Shown here in pieces: positions 8,372 through 16,348 of a stretch of DNA of 64,000 nucleotides. Location: positions 682,001 to 746,000 of the forward strand of contig NZ_CP060490.1 in the NCBI RefSeq assembly GCF_014334055.1, read 5' to 3'. Position 1 is the stretch's first letter, and each line of letters starts with the position of its first letter. The DNA comes from Oscillibacter hominis (GTDB lineage: Bacteria; Bacillota; Clostridia; Oscillospirales; Oscillospiraceae). Both the position numbers and the translations under genes were made by a program. The notes beneath the pieces are model-generated. The model saw nothing but the letters and a program-made list of their open reading frames with translations. It was not told where the DNA came from and made no database searches.

Positions 8372-9337
8372 CGAGTATTTCAAACGATATGCGATAGGAG
8401 TCATTTCGTATACTGATTTGAATGCCCCAGAAAACTTTCCTTGATTTTCATACCCTGCAAGACTGGCAATTTCACCCACACTCAATGTCGGCTCTGACCT
8501 AAGTAATTCCGCAGCAGCCTCCATCCGTTTCCTTTTCATAAACGTGCCTAGAGAAGCACCGGAAATTGACTTAAAGCAGCGTTTCATACTTGATTCCGAA
8601 ACCCCATAAATCTCTGCTATCTCAGAAATATTTTTTTGTGTAAAAGGATTTTCAATAATATACTGATAGACCTGTTGAGTCCGCCGGGATACTTTCTCCG
8701 TAAACTGTTGGGGCGGCTCCACATAACTGTTATCCAGTTGGCTTAATAAAAGTAAGATTTCCAGGATTTTCAGCCAGTAATACGGCAATCTTATCTGGTT
8801 CTCAACGCTCAAGATCTCTGCAAAAATATGGTCGATTTTTTGTTTGGATTTTATTAAAAGAACACGTCCTTCCGGACATAGAGTTGTGCGGATTTTTTGC
8901 AAGTCTATATGCCACTTAGAGAATTCATTGTCGAGAGTCGTCTGGGCTGTTTCTAGCTCCAAGAGAATGGTTATACCTTTATATTTATTGAAAGGGATTC
9001 TTGAATTGACAATAACCCGTTTATCATGGTATAGGCCAGATATACTTAAATCCTTTTCACCCAAGAAGGTAATTCCGCCTCCGACCATTTCAACTTCGTG
9101 TCCGCCCTCAAGGCAATAATTTATTTCTAAAAAATCTTTTTGGACATTTAGTGGCTGATAGCAAGAACTTAGATTTAGATCATTAAAAGACAGTTGAATA
9201 CCTGGCGCAATATTATAACAGTGCATTTTCCCAGACCCGCTCTCATCCTCGTATCGCCGGAGGGTATAAAACTGGCGGGGCGTATCATCTGTATAATAAA
9301 ATGCTCTGAATTCCGGAATATCAACAACATCAGCCAT
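8369..9337 (-). CDS. AraC family transcriptional regulator (PchR/YbtA-like architecture)
   Basis: This 322-residue regulator has an N-terminal effector domain of about 220 residues and a C-terminal AraC/XylS domain. The first helix-turn-helix is NISEIAEIYGVSESSMKRCFK and the second is in SVGEIASLAGYENQGKFSGAFK, followed by the family's Pro motif (MTPIAYR). The N-terminus (NYCLEGGHEVEM) resembles the siderophore-sensing domains of PchR/YbtA-type activators more than the AraC sugar-binding cupin. It precedes the importer operon in the same direction, with 166 bases between its stop and the OppB-like start, and is probably its activator. The effector may be the imported metal complex; that is inference. 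TTGAAA-N17-TATCAT at 9380-9408 is a likely promoter. Confidence 0.88.
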   Translation of the reverse strand: MADVVDIPEFRAFYYTDDTPRQFYTLRRYEDESGSGKMHCYNIAPGIQLSFNDLNLSSCYQPLNVQKDFLEINYCLEGGHEVEMVGGGITFLGEKDLSISGLYHDKRVIVNSRIPFNKYKGITILLELETAQTTLDNEFSKWHIDLQKIRTTLCPEGRVLLIKSKQKIDHIFAEILSVENQIRLPYYWLKILEILLLLSQLDNSYVEPPQQFTEKVSRRTQQVYQYIIENPFTQKNISEIAEIYGVSESSMKRCFKSISGASLGTFMKRKRMEAAAELLRSEPTLSVGEIASLAGYENQGKFSGAFKSVYEMTPIAYRLKYS

Positions 9338-9379
9338 ACTTATTTGCCCTTTCTTGGAAATCGTGATTGACTAAAGAAA

Positions 9380-9408
9380 ATGATAACGCAAGTGTATTCT
9401 AATTTCAA
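9380..9408 (-). promoter_or_regulatory. Probable promoter of the araC gene
   Basis: On the minus strand TTGAAA (9403-9408) and TATCAT (9380-9385) are spaced by 17 bases, about 40 bases upstream of the regulator start. The -10 box is identical to the one proposed for the importer operon. Confidence 0.45.
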
Positions 9409-9441
9409 CAAGGATATGTAATTGAAGTATAATTAAAAGCA

Positions 9442-9474
9442 GGACACATGCCACACGGTGTGTAGCATGTGTCC
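9442..9474 (-). terminator. Long hairpin between araC and the ssb-like gene
   Basis: Arms 9442-9456 and 9460-9474 match in 14 of 15 positions around a 3-base loop, and TGCTTTTAATT follows on the minus strand. It could end transcripts from the ssb-like gene. The rest of the 293-base gap holds a second hairpin (9556-9584) and the araC promoter; I see no gene there. Confidence 0.5.
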
Positions 9475-9555
9475 CAACTTACTGAACCTGGACGGTTTTA
9501 AATGATACCCTTATGCGGCCGGGCCCTTCCGCGCTCTTTTCTTATTGCTGGAGCG

Positions 9556-9584
9556 TTTTCATGGCGGCCGCCTCGCCATGAAAA
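9556..9584 (-). terminator. Hairpin downstream of the ssb-like gene
   Basis: TTTTCATGGCG at 9556-9566 pairs perfectly with CGCCATGAAAA at 9574-9584. Its position about 47 bases after the stop suits an intrinsic terminator or processing site for the minus-strand gene. T-runs flank it on the plus strand as well. Confidence 0.45.
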
Positions 9585-9630
9585 GGTGCTTTTTTATATA
9601 AAGGATGCATGCCGCACCGCTGGCGCGTCA

Positions 9631-10248
9631 CTATGGCTCTAACGGCTCCTCTTCTTCCGGGTCAAGAAGGTGCATGACCGAGACCTCGTATGCGATTCGC
9701 TCCTGAGGAACGCCGTCGATGAGCTTTGTGTAGGTCCTGCTCTGCACCCGCCCCTCCAGGGCCAGGGGGTCACCCACCTGCATGGCGCCGGCCCGCAGGG
9801 CCAGCTGACCCCAGGTGATGACCGGCAGGTAGTCAGCCCGGCCGTAGTGGCGCCCCACGGCCAGCATGATGTCGCAGATGTTCCGCCCCAAGGGCGTGCG
9901 GCGCAGGACCGGGGCTTTGCAGATGACGCCGGTCAACTGGATCTCGTTGCGGGTCTCCTCGTCGCCGGGGGAGATGGACTGGGCGAAGACGGTGATCACC
10001 AGGCGGTTTCCCTGTCCGCTTTTGTTGTTGAAGGAGCGCAGCTGCCCGCTCAGGCGAAGGGGGGCGTCCGCCTGCACCTGGTCCCTCAGAGACATGGGCA
10101 GCAGAACCGGCAGCCGGTCTGTCTGGCCGGAAAGGCGGGGCACCAGCAGCGGGAATTGGTAGAAGGTCTGACCGTGATTTTCGTGGGAGAGGACAGGGGA
10201 GGACTCCGGGACGCCCCACAGCTCCACCTGGTTTTTACTGTTTGTCAT
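9631..10248 (-). CDS. Single-stranded DNA-binding protein with two OB-fold segments
   Basis: This 205-residue protein has two SSB/OB-like halves. The first (about 5-100) includes FYQFPLLVPRLSG and LRLSGQLRSFNN. The second (about 105-195) is a typical SSB core with NEIQLTGVICKAPVLRRTPLGRNICDIMLAV, YLPVITWGQLA and GDPLALEGRVQSR. It ends in acidic EEEEPLEP but lacks the canonical DDDIPF tip. The frame extends to 10296, but the ATG at 10248 has an upstream AGAGGTG and starts MTNSKNQVEL, so I use it. The usual chromosomal SSB is single-OB; this tandem form is known in Clostridia. A role in repair or replication is likely. Confidence 0.75.
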   Translation of the reverse strand: MTNSKNQVELWGVPESSPVLSHENHGQTFYQFPLLVPRLSGQTDRLPVLLPMSLRDQVQADAPLRLSGQLRSFNNKSGQGNRLVITVFAQSISPGDEETRNEIQLTGVICKAPVLRRTPLGRNICDIMLAVGRHYGRADYLPVITWGQLALRAGAMQVGDPLALEGRVQSRTYTKLIDGVPQERIAYEVSVMHLLDPEEEEPLEP

Positions 10249-10312
10249 ATCCGTACACCTCTGTTGTTGATGAATAGTACACGATATGAAGGGCACGTCC
10301 CGATTAGACCTC

Positions 10313-10341
10313 TTTTCAAAAACGCTTTTTCGGCGTATAAT
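10313..10341 (+). promoter_or_regulatory. Probable promoter of the hydrolase-flavodoxin-GGT cluster
   Basis: TTTTCA (10313-10318) and a perfect TATAAT (10336-10341) are 17 bases apart, 45 bases before the first gene. A small CCCGG/CCGGG hairpin follows the -10 box in the leader. Confidence 0.5.
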
Positions 10342-10386
10342 ACCCGGTAGATTGCCGGGTGAACCCGGCCGGATGGAGGATTGCGT

Positions 10387-11532
10387 GTGGCAAATCTGCT
10401 GGACTATATCGATTGGCGCGGAGACCTGACCTTTGCGATGTCACCGTTCAACGAGGTGGATAACCTGATCCTGGCGGAACTTTCCTTTCTGGATTTTGAG
10501 GGGATTGTGCCGCCTGTGGGCGGTGGAGCGGGCATTCCGCTGAAAAAAGCGGCGGAGGTCTATTTCAGGCTGCACCCAGGCCGGGAGGGGGACATGGGCC
10601 TGATCGTGCCCGACTGCATCCCGGATCTGCTGAAAAAGGCGGCGGGAAGCGCCCGGTTTTCCAGCATGGTGCTCAGCTGCTTTACCGACCTTTTGGACGA
10701 GGAGCAGGGGCTTCAGTTTGCCGCCTGCACGGCGGAGGTGGGAGACGGAAGTTTATATGTCTCCTTCCGGGGCACGGACGACACCATCGTGGGGTGGAAA
10801 GAGGATTTCAACATGAGCTTCATGGACGTGGTCCCCGCCCAGCGGGAGGCCGTATCGTACCTGCGCTCTGTGGCGGCCCAGCACCGGAGGCGGAAGCTGC
10901 GCATCGGCGGCCACTCCAAGGGCGGCAACCTGGCGGTTTACAGTGCTGTCCACTGCGGCGCGGCCATCCAGCGCAGAATCCTAACCGTATACAACAACGA
11001 CGGCCCCGGCTTTCGCACCAGTATGCTGCAAAAGGCGGAACACATCCGGATCGCGGACCGGATCACCACCATTGTGCCCCAATCCTCCGTGGTGGGAATG
11101 ATCATGGAGCACGAGGAGACCTTTACCCTGGTCAAGAGCGCCCAAAAGGGGATTCTGCAGCACGATGGCTTTTCCTGGGAGGTAATGGGACACGGCTTTG
11201 TCCACCTGACCGAGGACGCTCCGGAGCGCTGGCGCAACGACCTGACGCTGAAGGGCTGGATCTCCGGCATGAGCGACGAGCAGCGCCGCCGGTTTACGGA
11301 GGGCCTCTTTGACATCCTTTCCGGCTCCGATGCCAAGACGCTGACCGAGTTGACGGAGGACGGGTTCAAGACGGCGGCCGCCATGGTAAAGGCTATGGCG
11401 GATATGGATAAGGAGACCCGGGATGTGCTCCTCTACGCGTTCCGGAAGCTCTTTTTGAGCAAGGCCCAGGTGATCCAGGAGGAGCTGATCGGCAAGCGCC
11501 GGAAAAAAGAAAAGAAAGAGGCAAAGAAATGA
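10387..11532 (+). CDS. Mbeg1-like (DUF2974) alpha/beta-hydrolase family protein
   Basis: This protein of about 381 residues starts VANLLDYIDWRGDLTFAMSPFNEVDNLILAELSFLDF, the conserved N-terminus of the DUF2974/Mbeg1-like family. The nucleophile-elbow motif GHSKGGNLAVYSA (G-x-S-x-G) is near residue 178, and the lipase_3-like strand VSFRGTDDT comes before it. The family is presumed to be lipase or esterase; no substrate is established. GTG at 10387 has GGAGG 7 bases upstream, better than TTG at 10381. No signal peptide is visible, so it is probably cytoplasmic. It overlaps the flavodoxin-like gene by ATGA. Confidence 0.85.
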   Translation: MANLLDYIDWRGDLTFAMSPFNEVDNLILAELSFLDFEGIVPPVGGGAGIPLKKAAEVYFRLHPGREGDMGLIVPDCIPDLLKKAAGSARFSSMVLSCFTDLLDEEQGLQFAACTAEVGDGSLYVSFRGTDDTIVGWKEDFNMSFMDVVPAQREAVSYLRSVAAQHRRRKLRIGGHSKGGNLAVYSAVHCGAAIQRRILTVYNNDGPGFRTSMLQKAEHIRIADRITTIVPQSSVVGMIMEHEETFTLVKSAQKGILQHDGFSWEVMGHGFVHLTEDAPERWRNDLTLKGWISGMSDEQRRRFTEGLFDILSGSDAKTLTELTEDGFKTAAAMVKAMADMDKETRDVLLYAFRKLFLSKAQVIQEELIGKRRKKEKKEAKK

Positions 11533-12050
11533 AAGCAATCGTTTATACCTCCAAGGCGGGCCACACGGAGCGCTATGCCCGGATGCTCTCCAAAAGTACC
11601 GGCCTCCCGGCCTACTCCCTGGCGGAGGCCAGGAGCGTGCTGCCCAAGGGCGAGGAAATTTTTTATATGGGCTGGGTGATGGCCGGAACGATCTCCGGCA
11701 TCCGCCAGGCCGCAAAATGGTACCAAGTCCGGGGCGTGGCCGCCTGCGGCGCCTATGCACCGGATCCGGAGGCCACCCGGCAGATGCGCGTCAACTGCGG
11801 CGTGGCGGAGGATGTGGGCCTCTTTTACCTCCAGGGCGGCATTGACTACAAAAAACTCCATGGCCTGAATCGCTGGATGCTGCTCTATATGAGCAAGATG
11901 ATGGGAGAAAAGCTGGAGGCGAAGCCCCAACGCACGGCGGCGGAGGAGGAGATGCTCCGCACGCTGAAAGAGGGCGGCGACTTTGTCCTGGCAAAGAACC
12001 TCAACGAGATCGAGGGGTGGATGAAAGCGCGGCAGGCCAATGAACTTTGA
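11529..12050 (+). CDS. Flavodoxin-fold protein
   Basis: This 173-residue protein has the flavodoxin N-terminus MKAIVYTSKAGHTERYARMLSKSTG, with the FMN phosphate-binding loop TSKAGHTERYA. It then has a loop with EIFYMGWVMAGTISG and a region VRGVAACGAYAPD. It resembles the flavodoxin-like family with one FMN site and probably acts as a small electron-transfer or quinone-type redox protein. The start overlaps the preceding stop by four bases and the stop overlaps the GGT gene by 11, so the three genes are one operon. The redox partner is unknown. Confidence 0.75.
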   Translation: MKAIVYTSKAGHTERYARMLSKSTGLPAYSLAEARSVLPKGEEIFYMGWVMAGTISGIRQAAKWYQVRGVAACGAYAPDPEATRQMRVNCGVAEDVGLFYLQGGIDYKKLHGLNRWMLLYMSKMMGEKLEAKPQRTAAEEEMLRTLKEGGDFVLAKNLNEIEGWMKARQANEL

Positions 12051-13641
12051 CCCGCTGGAGCAGCGCTATCCCTCCCGGCGAAAGGTGGTCTTCGGCCGCT
12101 GCGCCGTGGCCGCCTCCCAGCCCCTTGCCGCCCAGGCGGGGCTGGACGTCCTCAAAGAGGGGGGAAACGCCGTGGACGCGGCCATCGCCGCGGCATCTGT
12201 GCTGACGGTGGCGGAACCCACATCCAACGGCCTGGGAAGCGACGCCTTTGCCCTGATCTGGAGCGGGAAGCGGCTCTATGGCCTCAACGGCAGCGGCCGT
12301 TCGCCTGCGTCCATTTCAGCCCAGGCCCTTTCCGGCCAAAAGGAGGTGCCCCGCTTCGGCTGGACCCCGGTGACGGTGCCGGGAGCGGCCGGCGCGTGGG
12401 CGGAGCTCTGGCGCCGTTTCGGGCGGCTGCCCTTTCCAAGGCTCCTCCAACCGGCTGTGGACGCGGCCCGCAATGGCGTGGTGGTGCAGCCCACCACTGC
12501 CCGCAGCTGGCGCCAGGCTCTGGAGCTGCACCGCCGGGAGCTTCACGGGCCGGAGTTTAAAGAGTGGTTCCGGGTGTTTGCCCCCGGCGGCGCCGCGCCC
12601 CGGCCGGGGGAGATCTGGCATTCGGAGGAGCACGCCCGCACACTGGAGGAGCTGGCCCGGACGGAGTGCGAGTCCCTGTACCGGGGAGACCTGGCGGAGC
12701 GGATCGACCGGGCCAGCCGGAAGGACGGAGGCTTTTTGCGCAAGGAGGACCTATACGCCTACCGCCCGGTGTGGGTGGAGCCTATCCGCATGGATTACAG
12801 GGGCTATGAGGTCTGTGAGCTGCCGCCCAATGGCTGCGGCGTCGCGGCGCTGATGGCTCTCAATATTTTAAAAAACCTCTCCCTGGGGGAAAGGGAGCAC
12901 GGGGACACCTATCACAAGCTGATGGAGTCCATGAAGCTTGCCTACATCGACGCCAGGGAGTACGTGGCGGACCCGGAGTACATGGACTATACGCCGGCGG
13001 AGCTGCTTTCCCCTGATTATGGCGCCGCCCGCGCGGACCTCATCGGCGATCAGGCGCTGGACCCGGCGCCGGGCGCGCCGCCGAAGGGGGGCACGGTGTA
13101 CTTCTGCACCGCTGACGCAGAGGGGAACATGGTCTCCTTCATCCAGAGCAGCTATGTCGGCTTTGGCTCCGCGGTTGTGGTGCCCGGCACCGGCATCACG
13201 CTTCAAAACCGGGGGTGCGGCTTCAACCTGCGTCCCGGCCACCCCAACTGCCTGGGAGGAGGAAAGAGGCCCTGCCACAGCATCCTTCCTGGATTTTTGA
13301 TGAAAGCCGGCGAGGCGGTAGGGCCCTTCGGCGTCATGGGCGGGGCCATGCAGCCCCAGGGCCATCTCCAGGTGGTCACCAACACCATCGATTTTGGCCT
13401 CAGCCCTCAGGACAGCTTGGACGCTCCCCGATGGCAGTGGACCGGCGGCCGGGAGATTCTGGTGGAGCCCGGCTTTTCCCGGGAAATCGCGGAGGGGCTT
13501 CGCAGCCGGGGCCACGAGGTTCGTTTTGCTCAGGGATCAGACTCCTTTGGCCGGGGACAGATCATCTGGCGGGACCCGGAGACGGGAATCCTCTGCGTGG
13601 GCACGGAATCCCGCTGCGACAGTGCAGCCGCGGTCCTGTAA
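12040..13641 (+). CDS. Gamma-glutamyltransferase family protein (YwrD-like)
   Basis: This 533-residue member of the GGT Ntn-hydrolase family has the conserved N-terminal block VAASQPLAAQAGLDVLKEGGNAVDAAIAAASVLTVAEPTSNGLGSD and the maturation region GGTVYFCTADAEGNMVSFIQSS, whose Thr near residue 352 is the candidate self-cleavage site and nucleophile. No signal peptide is present, so it should be cytoplasmic like B. subtilis YwrD rather than secreted like Ggt. The expected activity is hydrolysis or transfer of gamma-glutamyl groups. A ribosome site is embedded in the end of the flavodoxin gene. A strong hairpin terminator follows. Confidence 0.9.
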   Translation: MNFDPLEQRYPSRRKVVFGRCAVAASQPLAAQAGLDVLKEGGNAVDAAIAAASVLTVAEPTSNGLGSDAFALIWSGKRLYGLNGSGRSPASISAQALSGQKEVPRFGWTPVTVPGAAGAWAELWRRFGRLPFPRLLQPAVDAARNGVVVQPTTARSWRQALELHRRELHGPEFKEWFRVFAPGGAAPRPGEIWHSEEHARTLEELARTECESLYRGDLAERIDRASRKDGGFLRKEDLYAYRPVWVEPIRMDYRGYEVCELPPNGCGVAALMALNILKNLSLGEREHGDTYHKLMESMKLAYIDAREYVADPEYMDYTPAELLSPDYGAARADLIGDQALDPAPGAPPKGGTVYFCTADAEGNMVSFIQSSYVGFGSAVVVPGTGITLQNRGCGFNLRPGHPNCLGGGKRPCHSILPGFLMKAGEAVGPFGVMGGAMQPQGHLQVVTNTIDFGLSPQDSLDAPRWQWTGGREILVEPGFSREIAEGLRSRGHEVRFAQGSDSFGRGQIIWRDPETGILCVGTESRCDSAAAVL

Positions 13642-13649
13642 AGAAAAGA

Positions 13650-13677
13650 ACAGCCTGCCGGTTTCCCGGCAGGCTGT
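13650..13677 (+). terminator. Terminator of the hydrolase-flavodoxin-GGT operon
   Basis: ACAGCCTGCCGG (13650-13661) pairs with CCGGCAGGCTGT (13666-13677) around a TTTC loop, followed by TGCTTATTT, eight bases after the GGT stop. Confidence 0.8.
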
Positions 13678-13766
13678 TGCTTATTTAGGGGAAATCCTGC
13701 CGGCAGCGGAAAGGCAGGGGATGGAGCGGCCTCATGCCGTAAAAGCGCGCAGAGTACAAAAGAAAA

Positions 13767-13790
13767 GCCGGGGCAGTGATCTGCCCCGGC
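13767..13790 (-). terminator. Terminator of the rplU-prp-rpmA-obg operon
   Basis: On the minus strand GCCGGGGCAG and CTGCCCCGGC pair around ATCA and are followed by TTTTCTTTT, 16 bases after the obg stop. It faces the GGT terminator in a convergent junction. Confidence 0.8.
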
Positions 13791-13806
13791 CAAAATTAAA
13801 AGAGAT

Positions 13807-15087
13807 TCAGCGCTGGTAGTCGAATTCCAGGTTGTACATGGAGACGGTGTCGCCGTCCTGAATACCCATTTCCTCCATCCGGGCAAAGAGCCCGGACTCC
13901 CGGAGCATCTTGTCGAACCAGTTGCGGCTTTCATAATCGCCGAAGTTGGTGTTGGCGATAAGCCGCTGGAGCCAGGGGCCCTCCACGATCCAGACGCCGT
14001 CCACTACCTCAATGCTCAAAGGTGCGGAGGTGTCCACCTCGGCGGGCCGGGGCACGTACTCCGGCTCGTAAACCGCCACGGGCGGCAGGGCGGAAAGGGC
14101 CTCAGCCACCTTGCGCACCAGCTCCCGGGTGCCCTTGTGGGCAGCTGCGGAAATCTCATAGAGGGGATAGCCCAGGGCCTCCACATGGCGGCGGAGGGCG
14201 TCCAAGCCCTCTGTGGTCTCGCAGATGTCGGTCTTGTTGGCCGCCACGATCTGGGGACGGGTGGCCAGCTCCGGACTGTACTGCTTCAGCTCTTCGCAGA
14301 TTGCGTCAAAGTCCGCCACCGGGTCCCGGCCCTCGCTGCCGGAGACGTCCACCACGTGGACCAGCAGGCGGCAGCGGTCGATGTGCCTGAGAAAGTCGTG
14401 GCCCAAACCGGCGCCGCCGCTGGCTCCCTCAATGATGCCGGGAATGTCAGCCATGACAAAACTGACGCCCTCATCCACATACACCACGCCCAAGTTGGGG
14501 TAGAGGGTGGTGAAGTGATAGTTGGCGATCTTGGGCTGGGCCTTGGAGACCACGCTGAGCAGCGTGGATTTGCCCACGTTGGGAAACCCCACCAAGCCCA
14601 CATCCGCCAGCAGCTTCAGCTCCAGGACCACGTCGTGGGATTCTCCGGGCAGCCCCGCCTTGGCAAAGCGGGGCACCTGGCGGGTGGGGGTGGCGAAATG
14701 GGTGTTTCCCCATCCGCCCTTGCCGCCCCGGCAGAGGACAAAGGGCTCTGAGTCCGACATGTCCTTGATGATCTCATTGGTCTCCGCATCCCGGATCAGC
14801 GTGCCCCGGGGGACCTTGATGGTGAGGGACTTCCCGTCCTTTCCGGACTTGCGGGCTCCCTGACCGTCCACCCCGTTTTCCGCCACGTACTTGCGCTTAT
14901 AGCGGAAGTCCATCAGCGTGGACATGTTGTCGTCCACCTGGACGATGATGGAGCCGCCCTGACCGCCGTCGCCGCCGTCTGGGCCGCCTGCGGCCACGTA
15001 TTTCTCCCGGTGAAAGGAGACGGCGCCGTTGCCGCCCTTGCCAGCACGGACGGTGATGCGGGCCTTGTCAATAAAAGATGTCGCCAT
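13807..15087 (-). CDS. obg: GTPase Obg (CgtA), ribosome assembly
   Basis: This 426-residue protein has the three Obg domains: the Gly-rich OBG fold (1-158, e.g. VRAGKGGNGAVSFHREKYVAAGGPDGGDGGQGG), the G domain with GFPNVGKSTLLS (G1), ADIPGIIEGA (G3) and NKTD (G4), and the C-terminal OCT domain ending EMGIQDGDTVSMYNLEFDYQ. It acts on 50S subunit maturation and stress signalling. The frame extends to 15150, but ATG at 15087 (MATSFIDKARI) has GGAGG six bases upstream and matches the family N-terminus. It is last in the order rplU-prp-rpmA-obg, as in many Firmicutes. Confidence 0.97.
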   Translation of the reverse strand: MATSFIDKARITVRAGKGGNGAVSFHREKYVAAGGPDGGDGGQGGSIIVQVDDNMSTLMDFRYKRKYVAENGVDGQGARKSGKDGKSLTIKVPRGTLIRDAETNEIIKDMSDSEPFVLCRGGKGGWGNTHFATPTRQVPRFAKAGLPGESHDVVLELKLLADVGLVGFPNVGKSTLLSVVSKAQPKIANYHFTTLYPNLGVVYVDEGVSFVMADIPGIIEGASGGAGLGHDFLRHIDRCRLLVHVVDVSGSEGRDPVADFDAICEELKQYSPELATRPQIVAANKTDICETTEGLDALRRHVEALGYPLYEISAAAHKGTRELVRKVAEALSALPPVAVYEPEYVPRPAEVDTSAPLSIEVVDGVWIVEGPWLQRLIANTNFGDYESRNWFDKMLRESGLFARMEEMGIQDGDTVSMYNLEFDYQR

Positions 15088-15192
15088 GGTACCCTCCGTT
15101 TTCTCTTTAGTATGCCAATTGACGCCCAGGCCATACGCCCAGGAAGACAAAGAGCCCCGAACGGAACGTTCGAGGCTCTTCTCACAATCTCA

Positions 15193-15474
15193 TTACTGGG
15201 CTTCGTAAACAGAAACCTGCTTGCGATCTTTACCCAGGCGCTCAAAACGAACGACGCCGGAGGCGGTGGCAAACAGCGTGTCGTCGCTGCCCTTGCCAAC
15301 GTTCACACCGGGATGAATGTGCGTACCGCGCTGACGAACCAAGATGTTGCCGGCCTTGACAAACTGACCGTCGGCACGCTTGGGCCCAAGGCGCTTGGAC
15401 TCGGAATCACGGCCGTTCTTGGTGGAGCCCATACCTTTTTTATGAGCGAAAAACTGCAGACCAATACGGATCAT
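15193..15474 (-). CDS. rpmA: 50S ribosomal protein L27
   Basis: This 93-residue L27 has the family block [27 protein letters not shown]. The first nine residues, MIRIGLQFF followed by AHKKG, form the Firmicutes N-terminal extension that the protease Prp removes to expose the functional end near the peptidyl transferase centre. The matching protease gene lies directly upstream, which supports the ATG at 15474. The gap to obg is about 105 bases and carries a short inverted repeat around 15150-15180. Confidence 0.97.
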   Translation of the reverse strand: MIRIGLQFFAHKKGMGSTKNGRDSESKRLGPKRADGQFVKAGNILVRQRGTHIHPGVNVGKGSDDTLFATASGVVRFERLGKDRKQVSVYEAQ

Positions 15475-15522
15475 AGCAAAGTACCATCCTTTCTGTAAGA
15501 TGATGTTGGAAGAGGAAGGAGG

Positions 15523-15852
15523 TCAGCCCTCCAGCACCTCGACATAGTCCGGGTAATCCTCGTGCAATTGAGAGAGATAGACCATCAGCCCCGTCAAAAG
15601 CGTCTGACAGGTGGATTCCGCCGTGGGGGAGAGCCCCCCGGGCAGCCGGAGCGAAAGTTTCGCGTCCCGCTCACTGATCTTCACCGCTGCAGCCAGGCCC
15701 ATCACGTCATTGACGGTGGCCTCGACCAGGGTGATGACCGCAGTGATGGATGCGCAGACGATGTCCGACCCGGCCTCGGCGTACCCGCTGTGGCCCCGGC
15801 TTTCAAAGCCCACGATCCGATTGCCCTCCAAATGGAACGTAACGGTGGTCAT
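15523..15852 (-). CDS. prp: Ribosomal-processing cysteine protease Prp
   Basis: This 109-residue protein has the family's catalytic His in GHSGYAEAGSDIVCASITA and the catalytic Cys 11 residues later in VCAS. It cleaves the N-terminal extension of L27 at LQFF-A, which is visible in the neighbouring rpmA product. It sits between rplU and rpmA with a 4-base gap to rplU, the standard Firmicutes order. Length and motifs are normal for the family (YsxB). Confidence 0.95.
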   Translation of the reverse strand: MTTVTFHLEGNRIVGFESRGHSGYAEAGSDIVCASITAVITLVEATVNDVMGLAAAVKISERDAKLSLRLPGGLSPTAESTCQTLLTGLMVYLSQLHEDYPDYVEVLEG

Positions 15853-15856
15853 TCTC

Positions 15857-16168
15857 TTAGAGGGAGATCTTGCCGATCGACACCTTGGTATAAGGCTGAC
15901 GATGGCCCTGACGCTTACGATAGCCCTTCTTGGGGTTATACTTGAAAATGCGGATCTTCTTGCCCTTGCCGTTCTTCACGACAGAGGCCTCCACCTTGGC
16001 GCCTTCCACCGCGGGAGCGCCGAACTTGGTGTTCTCACCGTCCAGGACAGCCAGAACACGGTCGAAGGTGACGCTGTCGCCAGCCTCTGCGGGCAGCTTT
16101 TCGATGAACAGGACATCGCCTTCGGCGACCTTGTACTGCTTACCGCCGGTTTCAATGATTGCGTGCAT
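15857..16168 (-). CDS. rplU: 50S ribosomal protein L21
   Basis: L21 of 103 residues, starting [25 protein letters not shown] and ending [20 protein letters not shown], with the RNA-binding basic region [22 protein letters not shown]. The frame opens at 16177 with a GTG, but the ATG at 16168 has AGAGG eight bases upstream and matches the universal start. It is the first gene of the rplU-prp-rpmA-obg operon, driven by the strong promoter at 16258-16286 with a leader of about 85 bases that could hold an L21 autoregulatory structure. Confidence 0.97.
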   Translation of the reverse strand: MHAIIETGGKQYKVAEGDVLFIEKLPAEAGDSVTFDRVLAVLDGENTKFGAPAVEGAKVEASVVKNGKGKKIRIFKYNPKKGYRKRQGHRQPYTKVSIGKISL

Positions 16169-16257
16169 ACTTTGCACCTCTCTTTCCTTTATTACGGACT
16201 CGCTGTCGGGGGCGGAGAAGAATTCTCACTTGTCAACCCATTCAAAGCGGCTTATCA

Positions 16258-16286
16258 AGTATATCAGCGAAAGTTCGGATTGTCAA
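16258..16286 (-). promoter_or_regulatory. Strong sigma-A promoter of the rplU operon
   Basis: On the minus strand a perfect TTGACA (16281-16286) and TATACT (16258-16263) are separated by 17 bases. A second TTGACA lies at 16231-16236 downstream in the leader. The leader from about 16250 to 16169 precedes rplU. Confidence 0.8.
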
Positions 16287-16348
16287 TGGATTCCGGAAGA
16301 AATTTGCAAAAAAACAGGAGAATCCCGGCGCTTTTGCGGCAGATCGTC

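Noticed and set aside
9670..10350. 226-codon plus-strand frame opposite the SSB-like gene
   Set aside because: Antisense to two clear OB-fold segments; no ribosome site and compositional bias.
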